A DNA stretch of 17,394 nt, taken from NCBI GenBank assembly GCA_019677205.1, contig JAAMXY010004172.1, positions 6,131 to 23,524 of the forward strand. Reading direction: 5' to 3'. How positions within the stretch are numbered: position 1 is the first letter of the stretch; every line of letters begins with the position of its first letter. The translations under genes and the position numbers were made by a program. The stretch comes from Pinguiococcus pyrenoidosus (taxonomy: Eukaryota > Sar > Pinguiophyceae > Pinguiochrysidales > Pinguiochrysidaceae). The notes below the pieces were generated by a model. That model had not been told where the DNA came from, searched no databases, and saw only the letters and a list, made by a program, of their open reading frames with translations. Shown one piece after another: positions 1 to 7,373 of this stretch.

Positions 1-222
1 TGATCATCACTAGACTAGTCGTTCCACCGCCAGCTACGTCTGCTGCGAACCACGAGCAGTGCTGCTCTTGCGCGTATCATGGCGTGAATTCCGTGTCCCG
101 CAGGTGGCGTAGTGTTGGGCCAAAGCTGTCCGAGCGGCTGCGCTTTCCACGGCCCATCGCGTTCCCGAGTCTCGAATCTACTCGTTATCAATCACGCAAG
201 CTTCCCATTCGAGTGTGTGCGC

Positions 223-259
223 GAGAGAGAGAGAGAGAGAGATAGACAGAGATAGAGAG
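223..259. repeat. GA dinucleotide microsatellite
   Basis: Ten uninterrupted GA units (223-242) are followed by a degenerate tail of GATA and GACA units to 259. This is a simple sequence repeat of a kind common in eukaryotic spacers and likely to vary in length between strains. Confidence 0.9.
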
Positions 260-295
260 CCCCGAGAACCTTTGTACACGAGAGCCTTTTCGCCG

Positions 296-321
296 CTCTT
301 GCCGTCGGGCAGCGGCAAGAG
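296..321. repeat. Perfect 9-bp inverted repeat (hairpin) past the KEA stop
   Basis: The arms CTCTTGCCG (296-304) and CGGCAAGAG (313-321) are exact reverse complements around an 8-nt loop. On the minus strand the hairpin begins about 93 nt after the antiporter stop codon, so it would lie in that 3' untranslated region if the transcript extends this far. The role is unknown; mRNA stability or 3'-end formation is a guess. Confidence 0.6.
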
Positions 322-413
322 ACGGGGCGTCAACAGCTCTCTGGTCAGGGAAGCCAGGGGACGCGCGGTGGAGTGCTAGTCTGGTTCAGGGCGTCTAGTG
401 GTGTCGACTAGTT

Positions 414-2714
414 CTACTTGACCCCCATGTCTGAGAGGGTGGTGTTCCCGGCGGCTGCGATGTTCGGGTTGGTGATCGCCGTGGATGCCCTTTCCGCCTC
501 GAGCGCCTCCGCCAGCTCTTCTTCCAGCTCGGCTTCGATCTGCTTTCGCTCGGCTTCTTCCTCGGGGGTTTCCACGACTTCCGTCTCCTCATCCGGGGTT
601 TCCTCCCCCTCCTCTTCTTCCACCTCTCCCTCGAGCGCCAGCGCCTTCAATCGCTTTCGCTCCTGCTCGACCATGGCCTCGGCTTCGGCTTCTCCAACAC
701 CGAGGCGTTCAAGGACTTTCATTCCGAAGGGCAGGGAAAGAATCGCACTGTCTTCGGGGCGGATCGGCACGTCCGCCTCCACGTCTAGCGTGCAGCGCAA
801 GCGATCTCTGTGCTTCACGTCGACGGCTCGCGCATAGATCGGAAGCTCCGGACTGTACTTCCTCAGCGCGATGACCGCCCTATTGGTCGTCGCCTTGTCG
901 CTGATGGTCACGACGACGAGCTTCGCACGTTCTATGTGGAACGTGCGCAGCACCTCCGGACGGCTGATGTCGCCGAAGAAGACCGGAAGGCCCTTGTTGC
1001 GAGCACTGATCGCTCGCTTGGGATCCACGTCGAAGGCCACGTAGCGAATGAGCTTCTGATCCAACAAGTCGCAGACCATCCTTCCGATGCGCCCGTATCC
1101 GCAGACCACGACGACGTCCTCTGTCCGCGCGGCCTCGACGATCTGCTCGGCGTCTCGATCTTTGCCGACGTAGTGGCTGAACCCAGAGGAGTCCTCGAGG
1201 CGCTTGGAGATCGCGCTGCTCACCTCGGCCGCCAAGGGCGTGGTCGCCATGCTCAGGGCAGCCACGTTCAAGAGAAGCTTCGACGCCTCCCCGGAGATCA
1301 GGCCGAGGCGAGACGCGAGCCCGAAGGCAACGAAGGCGAACTCGCCACCCTGGGACAGCAGAGCACCGGTCTGCTGCGCGGCGCTCAGAGGGAGCTTGCT
1401 CACGAGGCAGAGTCCGGTGATGATGGCCGCCTTCAACCCGAGCATGCCAACGAGCATGACGGTCATGGTGCCGGCGTTCGCGATGATGTACGGCAGGTCA
1501 ATCTCGAATCCCACGGTGATGAAGAAGAGGCCAAGGAGCAGCCCGCGAAGCGGCGCGATATCTGCTTCGACCTGGAAGCGGTACTTCGTCTCGCTCAAGA
1601 GCACGCCGGCCAGGAACGCCCCCAGCGTGTCGCTCAGGCCAAAAGCCTCGGTGAAGAACGACATTGCGAGCACCGTGACGAGGATGATCGAGAGGAAGGC
1701 CTCCTGCGACTTGCTCCTCGCGACGACGTAGAAGAGCTTATCAAGCGCGGTGCGCCCCGTCGCGGCAATCAGGCTGAGCGCCATGGCCGCCTTCACGCCG
1801 GCCAGAACAAGAGCGTGCGCCACGCTCGACTGCGCGCTCGAGCCAAGGCTCTGCGTCACCACCAGCAGGGGCACCACAGCGAGGTCCTGGAAAAGCAGGA
1901 TGCCGAAGGCCGCGCGACCGTGCCGCGAGCCCAGCTCGCCCTTGTCGCGGAGCAGCTGCAGCACGAAGGCCGAGCTGCTGAGCGCGAGGCCTCCGCCGAC
2001 CACGACCGCCGCGGGGAGCGCCATGCCTCCGGCCGTCGCGGCCACCGCCGCGATCATCACGCTCGTTATTGCAAACTGCGACAGGCCAAGCCCGAAGACG
2101 TCTCGGCGCATCGCCCACAGGCGCTCCAAGCTGAGCTCCAGGCCCATCTCAAAAAGGAAAAAGACGATACCGAGCTCCGCAAAGCGCTCCAACAGGTGCA
2201 CGTCCGTGATCAGCGAGGCTCCTCCCGGCCCGAGGATCAAGCCGAGGCCGAGGAACCCAAGAATCGGCGACATCCGCACGCGCTTGCACAGCGGCACCAC
2301 CATCGACATGCCCATGAGCAGCAGCATGGAGTCTCTTTTCGCGCCTCCGATGGCCTCGAAGCCCGTCACGATCGCAGAGCGAATCTCGGAGCCCAGTCCT
2401 GCAGCTGCCTCTCCGGTGGCGAGCGCCACAACCGGCCGAGCGAGCAGCGCTGCGGCCAATCCAAACGCCCACTTCTTCCACTTCGGCCGGCGCCGCACGG
2501 GCGGTTCCTGCGCTTGAGGAACTTGCGGCAGCTCCGGCTCTTCCGGCTCCGCCGCGACCTGGCCAATGCCAAAGAGACGGCTGTTCGCCAGCGCGCGCCA
2601 CTGCGGCGCCGCTCGCGGCGCTTGCGCACGAAACTTCAAAGTCCGCGCGGGCAGCTTGAGCGCACCAGCGGGCGCGAGCAGCGCGCCGAGCAGCGCCAGT
2701 AGTACCACTCGCAT
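414..2714 (-). CDS. KEA: KEA/KefB-type K+/H+ antiporter (CPA2) with KTN domain, probably plastid
   Basis: This is a 766-residue cation/proton antiporter of the CPA2 family, which exchanges K+ for H+ and in plants and algae tunes plastid pH and ion balance. Residues 1-19 form a signal peptide. A basic, Pro/Ala-rich segment follows and suggests a bipartite plastid presequence. About a dozen membrane segments span roughly residues 130-500, with the family motifs FQDLAVVPLL (275-284), GAFLAG (365-370) and SQGGEFAF (454-461). A Rossmann-type KTN/TrkA-N domain follows with GYGRIG at 539-544, the NAD(H)-binding loop. The C-terminus is a very Glu-rich, probably coiled tail (about 676-745). The start at 2714 was chosen because it opens directly on the signal peptide and has a good context (ACCATGC). 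An in-frame ATG at 2810 would add 32 residues and bury that signal. The gene is intronless as read. The family is certain; plastid location is inferred. Confidence 0.92.
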   Translation of the reverse strand: MRVVLLALLGALLAPAGALKLPARTLKFRAQAPRAAPQWRALANSRLFGIGQVAAEPEEPELPQVPQAQEPPVRRRPKWKKWAFGLAAALLARPVVALATGEAAAGLGSEIRSAIVTGFEAIGGAKRDSMLLLMGMSMVVPLCKRVRMSPILGFLGLGLILGPGGASLITDVHLLERFAELGIVFFLFEMGLELSLERLWAMRRDVFGLGLSQFAITSVMIAAVAATAGGMALPAAVVVGGGLALSSSAFVLQLLRDKGELGSRHGRAAFGILLFQDLAVVPLLVVTQSLGSSAQSSVAHALVLAGVKAAMALSLIAATGRTALDKLFYVVARSKSQEAFLSIILVTVLAMSFFTEAFGLSDTLGAFLAGVLLSETKYRFQVEADIAPLRGLLLGLFFITVGFEIDLPYIIANAGTMTVMLVGMLGLKAAIITGLCLVSKLPLSAAQQTGALLSQGGEFAFVAFGLASRLGLISGEASKLLLNVAALSMATTPLAAEVSSAISKRLEDSSGFSHYVGKDRDAEQIVEAARTEDVVVVCGYGRIGRMVCDLLDQKLIRYVAFDVDPKRAISARNKGLPVFFGDISRPEVLRTFHIERAKLVVVTISDKATTNRAVIALRKYSPELPIYARAVDVKHRDRLRCTLDVEADVPIRPEDSAILSLPFGMKVLERLGVGEAEAEAMVEQERKRLKALALEGEVEEEEGEETPDEETEVVETPEEEAERKQIEAELEEELAEALEAERASTAITNPNIAAAGNTTLSDMGVK

Positions 2715-3092
2715 GGTGATGGATCGAGAAGCCCTTCTAGCACCTGACCATGGCGTCGCCGGCGAGAATCGGCGGACAACACAAAGCTTTGCGAGCGCCA
2801 AAGATGGCAAGTCCAGGCGTGCGCACGGATTTGGGCTTTCATTTGAGGTTTTGAGGCTTCCAAGTGGAACTGCGTACTGGCTGGAGTACCTACCCGGCTA
2901 CCTGGCTGTGCAGACCGCGTGAAAAGTGAGAAGAGAAGCGAAAAGCGAAAAGCAGAGATTTCGAAAAGTATGCGAGGGACCGACCAGAATCGATATTCCT
3001 CTTCTTCGAATCGAGGGATTGCCGGCGTTTCTGGACTGCTTATCTACACCGCCCAACTACGGAAGCCCCTTTCTTCTTCTTCTTTTCTTCCT

Positions 3093-3117
3093 AACAACGT
3101 TGTCAAGCAACGTTGTT
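3093..3117. repeat. Perfect 10-bp inverted repeat built from two CAACGTTG palindromes
   Basis: The arms AACAACGTTG (3093-3102) and CAACGTTGTT (3108-3117) are exact reverse complements around TCAAG. Each arm contains the self-palindrome CAACGTTG, so the site is also a direct repeat with 13-nt spacing. It lies just after a pyrimidine tract. It could be a dimeric transcription-factor site or a cruciform-forming element. Confidence 0.6.
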
Positions 3118-3216
3118 GACTGATCGTGCTTGTGTGCTGAAACCACTTGTGAGAACGAGGAGGACATCATACGCACCAAAGCAGCAACAAGCGAGCGAGC
3201 GATTCGAGTTGTAGCC

Positions 3217-3414
3217 ATGGCAGCCAAAAGAGCGAAGGCAGCGAAGGCTCGATCAGCCAGCCAAGCAACAAGAAGCAAGTCAAGCAAGTCAAGCAGCCAG
3301 CCGCCAGCCAGCCAAGTCAAGCAGCCCAAGCGCGGCCGCAACACGCAAATGAATAACCTCAGCCGCGCGCTGCCCGATTTGTGCAAACATTACTGGGAAG
3401 CAACCAGTGGCTAA
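3217..3414 (+). CDS. Doubtful small basic open reading frame
   Basis: The ATG at 3217 has a near-ideal context (GCCATGG) and opens 65 codons. The product is Lys/Ala/Ser-rich at first (MAAKRAKAAKARSASQ) and resembles a histone H1-like tail in composition only. The coding stretch overlaps AGCC/CAAG low-complexity DNA, which alone could give this composition. I recognise no domain. It may be a small nucleic-acid-binding protein, an upstream ORF of another transcript, or noise; noise is the most likely. Confidence 0.15.
   Translation: MAAKRAKAAKARSASQATRSKSSKSSSQPPASQVKQPKRGRNTQMNNLSRALPDLCKHYWEATSG
3232..3330. repeat. AGCC/CAAG low-complexity tract
   Basis: Irregular short units (CAGCCAGCC, AAGTCAAGCAAG, AGCGAAGGC) recur here, including a tandem AAGTCAAGC at about 3277-3295. 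This is typical degenerate simple-sequence DNA of a spacer. Confidence 0.5.
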
Positions 3415-3540
3415 GCATCCCAGTCGCAGTAAGGACTCGGGAGTTCTCACGCTCGGAGAGCATGCGGCACGTCTCCGGCAACATGACAGGTGTTGCTTCG
3501 TGCTTCGCAGCAGGCGCCCAGCCAATCGAAGCTATTCACG

Positions 3541-3600
3541 TTAATATTTTTTATAATAATACATTTTCGTAGACAACGACATTAATATTCATAAATCAAA
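3541..3600. promoter_or_regulatory. AT-rich block upstream of ISCU
   Basis: About 60 bases are strongly AT-rich, with TTATAATAAT near the start and two TTAATATT copies (about 3541 and 3581), inside otherwise GC-rich surroundings. The block lies 157-216 nt before the ISCU start codon, so it is a candidate core promoter region. No precise TATA box can be assigned. Confidence 0.3.
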
Positions 3601-3756
3601 TGATCTCGAACTTCAGGTTCAACCTCAGCCATGCTATGCAAGAATAATTGAAGGGGAGAAACTCGGCAACCTGCCACGCCAGAACGCCTCAAGGGCGCAT
3701 TGCGAGTCTCACCGAACGTCCTTTAGCCGTCACTGATCAGAGGTCCCTCGAGCAGG

Positions 3757-4236
3757 ATGCGGGCGGCTTCCATGCACGCGCAGATGCTGGTGCGGAGTCT
3801 TCGCCGGTCCGCATTGGAGGTCTCGCGGCCTTTGGTTGTGGTCGGCCTCCGCCGGAGCTACCATGCGAATGTGGTGGACCACTACGAGAACCCGCGCAAC
3901 GTGGGGTCACTGGATGCGAAGGATGAAAGCGTGGGCACCGGACTGGTGGGCGCGCCGGCGTGCGGAGACGTCATGAAGCTGCAGATCAAGGTAGACGAGA
4001 ACGGCGTCGTGACCGAGTCCAAGTTTAAGACCTTCGGCTGCGGATCGGCGATCGCCTCCAGCAGCGTAGCGACGGAGTGGATGCAGGGGAGAACGGTGGA
4101 CGAGGTGCTGGCGATCAAGAACACGGACATCGCTGCGCATCTGAAGCTGCCTCCGGTTAAGCTGCACTGCAGTATGCTCGCCGAGGACGCCATCAAGGCC
4201 GCTGTACAGGACTGGAAGAGCAAGCAGAGCCAGTAG
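3757..4236 (+). CDS. ISCU: Mitochondrial iron-sulfur cluster scaffold ISCU (IscU/NifU-N family)
   Basis: This 159-residue protein is the scaffold on which the mitochondrial ISC machinery (NFS1, frataxin, HSCB/HSPA9) assembles [2Fe-2S] clusters before transfer to client proteins. Residues 1 to about 34 are rich in Arg, Ser and Leu with no acidic residue except one Glu, as expected of a mitochondrial presequence (MLVRSLRRSALEVSRP). The mature part begins near SYHANVVDHYENPRNVG. All three cluster cysteines are present, in GAPACGD, FGCGSAIASS and LHCSMLAEDA. The conserved Asp follows the first Cys, and LPPVK, the Hsp70-binding motif, precedes the third. Length is normal for eukaryotic ISCU and no intron is needed. 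The ATG at 3757 is the first in frame; those at 3772 and 3784 would keep most of the presequence. The gene converges on MIS12 with 82 nt between stop codons. Confidence 0.95.
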   Translation: MRAASMHAQMLVRSLRRSALEVSRPLVVVGLRRSYHANVVDHYENPRNVGSLDAKDESVGTGLVGAPACGDVMKLQIKVDENGVVTESKFKTFGCGSAIASSSVATEWMQGRTVDEVLAIKNTDIAAHLKLPPVKLHCSMLAEDAIKAAVQDWKSKQSQ

Positions 4237-4318
4237 ACGAGCACCGCGCCGGCGGTTTGAGACAGATGTGTAAACTTCCGAGCACCCACGATTTGAGATC
4301 ATAAGCGTGTTTCATTCG

Positions 4319-5261
4319 TCATCCATCATTCGTTCCGTAGTCTGCGCGGACGTCGTCGTATCGACTGAAGATGTCCGCCGGGTCGTTGCTAAGCTCCTCG
4401 TACTCAAACTTGTCTGCCACGCGCGAGGGCGCACTCAAGATACCCTCCGCCTCATTTGCGAGCTTCTGCAGCTCCTCGGCCATCTCCACCATCGTGCGTG
4501 CACGAGCAGGCCCCCCCTGATGCCGTTCGTTCTCGAGCGACTGCACCGCAACTTTGGCATCGCGGCCGAACTGATCGATTTCCCTCTTGGCATCCGCGAG
4601 GCGCTTCTTGTCCCGCTCAAGCCCCGCGATAGCCGCCTCCCCTTGTCGAAGGCGCTTCCGAAGGCCGGCGACTTCCGACTGCAGCTGTGTCTCGGTCTCC
4701 CACAGCGCCTCGGGCGTCTCCGCTTCATCCAACGAGTCCAGAACCCCTTTGAGCAGCACATTCTTGTGCAGAACCGATCCATCCGGAGCCTCCAGCTTCT
4801 TCCTGGCCTTCTCCGGCAAGAGAAGGACGTTTCTCAGCGCGTACAGCTCAAACTTGTCGATGCTGCGGTCGAAGCAGCTTTGAAGGAGCTTGTGCAGATC
4901 GTCGTTCATTGCCTTGAGCTGGTGATGCCGCTTGTCAAACTTCTCCAGGGGTTTCCCATCGTTATACTGCTTCTCTAGCGCTTGGCGCATGCCATTCTCC
5001 ACCGCGTCCACCCCATCGGCAACGTAGTTGTCAATCGAATTGAACACCTAGTTCGCGCAGCGATCGAAGCTGGTCAAAAAAAATGCCTCCGGTGCCTCAA
5101 GCGAAGTGTGGGCTTCCATATACCTCATCTACGAATCGCAGTGGACACACGCCGAAGAAGCGCTCCTCAAGAGGGTACGGAGAGGGCTTCAGCTCTGCAA
5201 CGCGATCTTCGCCCGGGTGCTCCACGTCTTCGCCGCCATTGCGGGCCTCGTCGGCTTGCAT
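4319..5261 (-). CDS. MIS12: MIS12-family kinetochore protein, two exons
   Basis: The product is probably a subunit of the Mis12/MIND complex, which links CENP-C at the centromere to the Ndc80 complex. Exon 1 is 5261-5124 and exon 2 is 5047-4319; the intron (5048-5123, 76 nt) is GT-AG, phase 0, with a T8 run. Exon 2 has no ATG at its 5' end: its first codon is GTG, straight after a TAG whose AG is the acceptor. Splicing joins LRFVDE to VFNSIDNYV. That matches, by my recall, the N-terminal Mis12 pattern (phi-x-x-E-V-x-N-S-phi-D-D) of plants and fungi. A second family-like block, FDRSIDKFELYALRNVLLLPE, lies at residues 105-125. A coiled coil follows at about 166-223. Total 288 residues, typical of the family. 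The start at 5261 is the first ATG before conserved sequence; another in-frame ATG at 5453 would add 64 low-complexity residues. Mis12 diverges fast, so the call needs profile confirmation. Confidence 0.78.
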
Positions 5262-5639
5262 GCTCGCCGGACAAGCGACGACGCCACAGGGTACCCTACC
5301 GAGGACGCCAAGAAAGTCGCTACCGCTGTGCGAACGCGCAGACGACCACCAGAGACATCCACAGCCGCTCGACAGAAGGGGCGCGAAGACCGGAGTTTGA
5401 ATGCCCAGTCGCAAGTTCTGGGCGCGTGACTGGAACCAATCAGCTCTCGGCATTTTGGAGTTGAAGAAACGGCATATAAACCGGCTGCCATAGGATTATT
5501 GATATCTAATTTGTAATAAAATAATTTGAAACCATAAACTACAAGTTAAGGGACTTCTTCTGCAATGTTCCCTCATCATCTTCATTCTGCGCGCGGAAAT
5601 CTGCGCAGAATTCGCGCACGAGTGGTTCCAGAACGCAGC
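5262..5639. other. Divergent spacer between MIS12 and the aspartic protease
   Basis: About 378 nt separate the two start codons. The MIS12 side is GC-rich with open frames that I do not trust. The protease side turns AT-rich (about 5471-5550) and carries a TATA-like box. Nothing else is recognisable. Confidence 0.5.
5475..5480 (+). promoter_or_regulatory. TATA-box candidate for the aspartic protease
   Basis: TATAAA (within GGCATATAAACC) lies 160 nt before the chosen ATG at 5640, with AT-rich DNA just downstream. If used, transcription would start near 5505, and the mRNA would include the in-frame ATG at 5565. No mapped start supports it. Confidence 0.4.
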
Positions 5640-7074
5640 ATGTTTGTCCGGACGCTCCTTCTCGCGGCGGTTGTGGTGGGAGCTGCGGCGGAGCCCATCC
5701 GCGTGACGCTCAAGAAGATCTCCAACTCGGAGTTTCTGGCGTCAAAGGTACATCGCTTTTCAGTTCGCGCTGGAACGTCGCGTCTCTCTCAGCTGAAGAT
5801 CTCTCTCCGCCCGCCCTCCCAGCGCCTCATCGCTGACAGCCCCAGGATCTACGTGACGGACGGGGACGAGGACGGCGACGTCATCATCAAGGACTACCAA
5901 AACGGTGAGTCAGAGGAGTGCCCAACTTGATCTTGCGCGTTCCCTGGCCGCCACCGGTGGCTGTTCAGGTGTCCAGCCCAATTTGTGAGAGGCGCTAAAG
6001 GACCTTTGCGAATGTTTGCGAACCGTTTGAATCAAGAAAGTGCCGTCGAAACGATGTGATGCGGCTATCACTCATCAGCGTTTTTTGCTTCGTCTTCATT
6101 AATTTTTGGGGGGGGAACCCGATGCAGCGCAATACTACGGCGAGATCAGCCTCGGAACGCCGGAGCAGAAGGCCAACGTCATCTTCGACACGGGGAGCTC
6201 GAACCTGTGGGTCGCCTCGGAGAAGTGCGACACGTCCTGCCGTGGAAAGAGCGAGTACGACAACACGGAATCCGACACCTATGTGAAGAACGGCTCGGAG
6301 TTCAAGATCCAGTACGGATCCGGCCCCGTCTCCGGCTACTGGAGCTACGACGACATCATCATGGGTGGCGTGCCGGTGAAACGCCAGCAGTTCGCAGAAG
6401 TGACCGACGCGTCCGGCCTGGGCGCTGCGTTCCAAGCGGGCAAGTTCGACGGCATCCTGGGCCTGGCCTTCGAGTCCATCTCCATCGATCACGTCATGAC
6501 GCCGTTTGGAAACGCGGTGGCGCAGGGAGCCGTCGACGAGGGCGTCTTCTGCTTCTACCTCGGCAAGGAGGACGGCCAGGACGGCGAGCTCATGCTCGGC
6601 GGCTACGATGAATCGTACTACAAGGGCGAGATCAACTGGATCAACCTCAAGTCCGCCACCTACTGGGAACTCGAGCTGGAGGGGGTCGCGGTAGCAGGAT
6701 CGGACGTCTCCACCGGCGATAAGGCGATCGTGGACTCGGGCACCTCGCTCATCACCGGCCCGACCAAGGCGATCAAGGAGATCGCCAAGCTTGTGGGCGC
6801 CCACAGCTTCATCGCTGGGGAATACATCGTGAACTGCGACAAGGCTTCCGAGATGCCGGACATCTCCTTCTCCCTCGGTGGCATGGTCTACACGCTTTCG
6901 CCGGAGGACTACCTCATCCCGGATGGGCAGAAGCTGTGCCTCTTCGCCTTCATGGGCCTTGACGTGCCTCGCCCGAACGGGCCGCTCTGGATCCTCGGCG
7001 ACGTCTTCATGCGCAAGTACACTAGCATCTTTGACTACACCAACAAGCGCGTCGGCCTCGCGCTGTCTGCCTAG
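5640..7074 (+). CDS. Cathepsin D/pepsin-like aspartic protease (family A1), three exons
   Basis: This secreted or vacuolar aspartic endopeptidase has 378 residues after splicing. Exons are 5640-5747, 5823-5904 and 6128-7074; introns (75 and 223 nt) are GT-AG. The second junction restores the family motif DYQNAQYYGEISLGTP. Residues 1-17 are a signal peptide and about 18-63 a propeptide containing the familiar IRVTLKK. Both catalytic motifs are intact: FDTGSSNLW with Asp84 and VDSGTS with Asp266. The flap is YGSGPVSG with Tyr126. Cys pairs follow the pepsin plan (EKCDTSC and others). The C-terminus ILGDVFMRKYTSIFDYTNKRVGLA is standard. The first intron is 75 nt with no in-frame stop, so its retention would insert 25 residues; the splice was chosen because the insert has no family counterpart. 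The gene converges on the tryptophan gene. Confidence 0.94.
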
Positions 7075-7373
7075 ATCACGGTGCTTGTACAAAGAGAATA
7101 TCGGTGAAAACGGTCAACGGTAGCAGACACTTAAGAACAGATATCCCTTGCAGCTTGCAGCGGGCAGCGGGCAGTTTGCCGCTTGCTGCTTGCTGCTTGC
7201 AGCGTCGATGGAAAGTTGTATACGATCTTCATGTGGAGGAAAAGGCAGCAACAGCAGCGGTGACGCTTGTTGAGTTGGAGAAGCCTGCTTCAGCTGCCGC
7301 TTGGGCACTTGCAGGGAAGTCTCTCTGACCCACGAAGCGCTCCGTGAAAGAAGAGAGAATCGCGGCTTGCTTC
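7075..7373. other. Convergent spacer between the protease and TrpCF
   Basis: About 299 nt lie between the two stop codons and must hold both 3' ends. The only structure is a GCTTGC/GCGGGCA repeat cluster (7149-7205). No gene is seen. Confidence 0.6.
7149..7205. repeat. Short tandem repeats with hairpin potential
   Basis: Two tandem GCGGGCA units (about 7159-7173) are followed by GCTTGCT units (about 7181-7200). The two halves are roughly complementary (GCAGC against GCTGC, TTGCAG against CTGC), so the strand could fold into an imperfect stem. It lies about 75 nt after the protease stop. Confidence 0.5.

Larger units (their letters stand above)
1..413. other. Gene-free left edge
   Basis: I see no supportable gene here; the open frames are short. 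The stretch lies downstream of the antiporter gene that ends at 414 on the minus strand, so part of it is probably that gene's 3' untranslated region. It holds a GA-rich simple repeat (223-259) and a perfect hairpin (296-321), listed separately. Confidence 0.6.
2715..3756. other. Spacer between divergent KEA and ISCU genes
   Basis: This stretch of just over 1 kb must contain both promoters. It holds a long pyrimidine tract (about 3069-3092), a perfect inverted repeat (3093-3117), AGCC/CAAG low-complexity DNA (about 3232-3330), a weak small basic open frame (3217-3414) and an AT-rich block (3541-3600). I see no convincing conserved gene and no RNA gene. Confidence 0.6.

Noticed and set aside
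223-259. GA repeat as a GAGA-factor promoter element
   Set aside because: It lies downstream of the only adjacent gene, and no start codon follows it in the window; a plain microsatellite is the simpler reading.
810-2702. 630-codon open frame on the plus strand
   Set aside because: It is the antisense of the KEA gene. Its product is His/Arg/Glu-rich with no domain, the usual shadow of GC-rich codon use.
3057-3386. 109-codon hydrophobic open frame on the minus strand
   Set aside because: Its Leu/Ala-rich composition comes from reading the AGCC/CAAG low-complexity DNA in reverse; no family is recognised.
3610-3630. GGTTCAACCTC, resembling a tRNA T-loop/B-box
   Set aside because: No matching A-box or cloverleaf arms are found upstream at the required distance, so a tRNA gene is not supported.
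5097-5453. 118-residue stand-alone protein upstream of MIS12 exon 2
   Set aside because: Its last eight codons are intronic; its conserved end fits only as MIS12 exon 1, and the first 64 residues lack any family signal.
5995-7092. 365-codon open frame on the minus strand
   Set aside because: It is antisense to exon 3 of the aspartic protease, whose catalytic motifs are intact on the plus strand.
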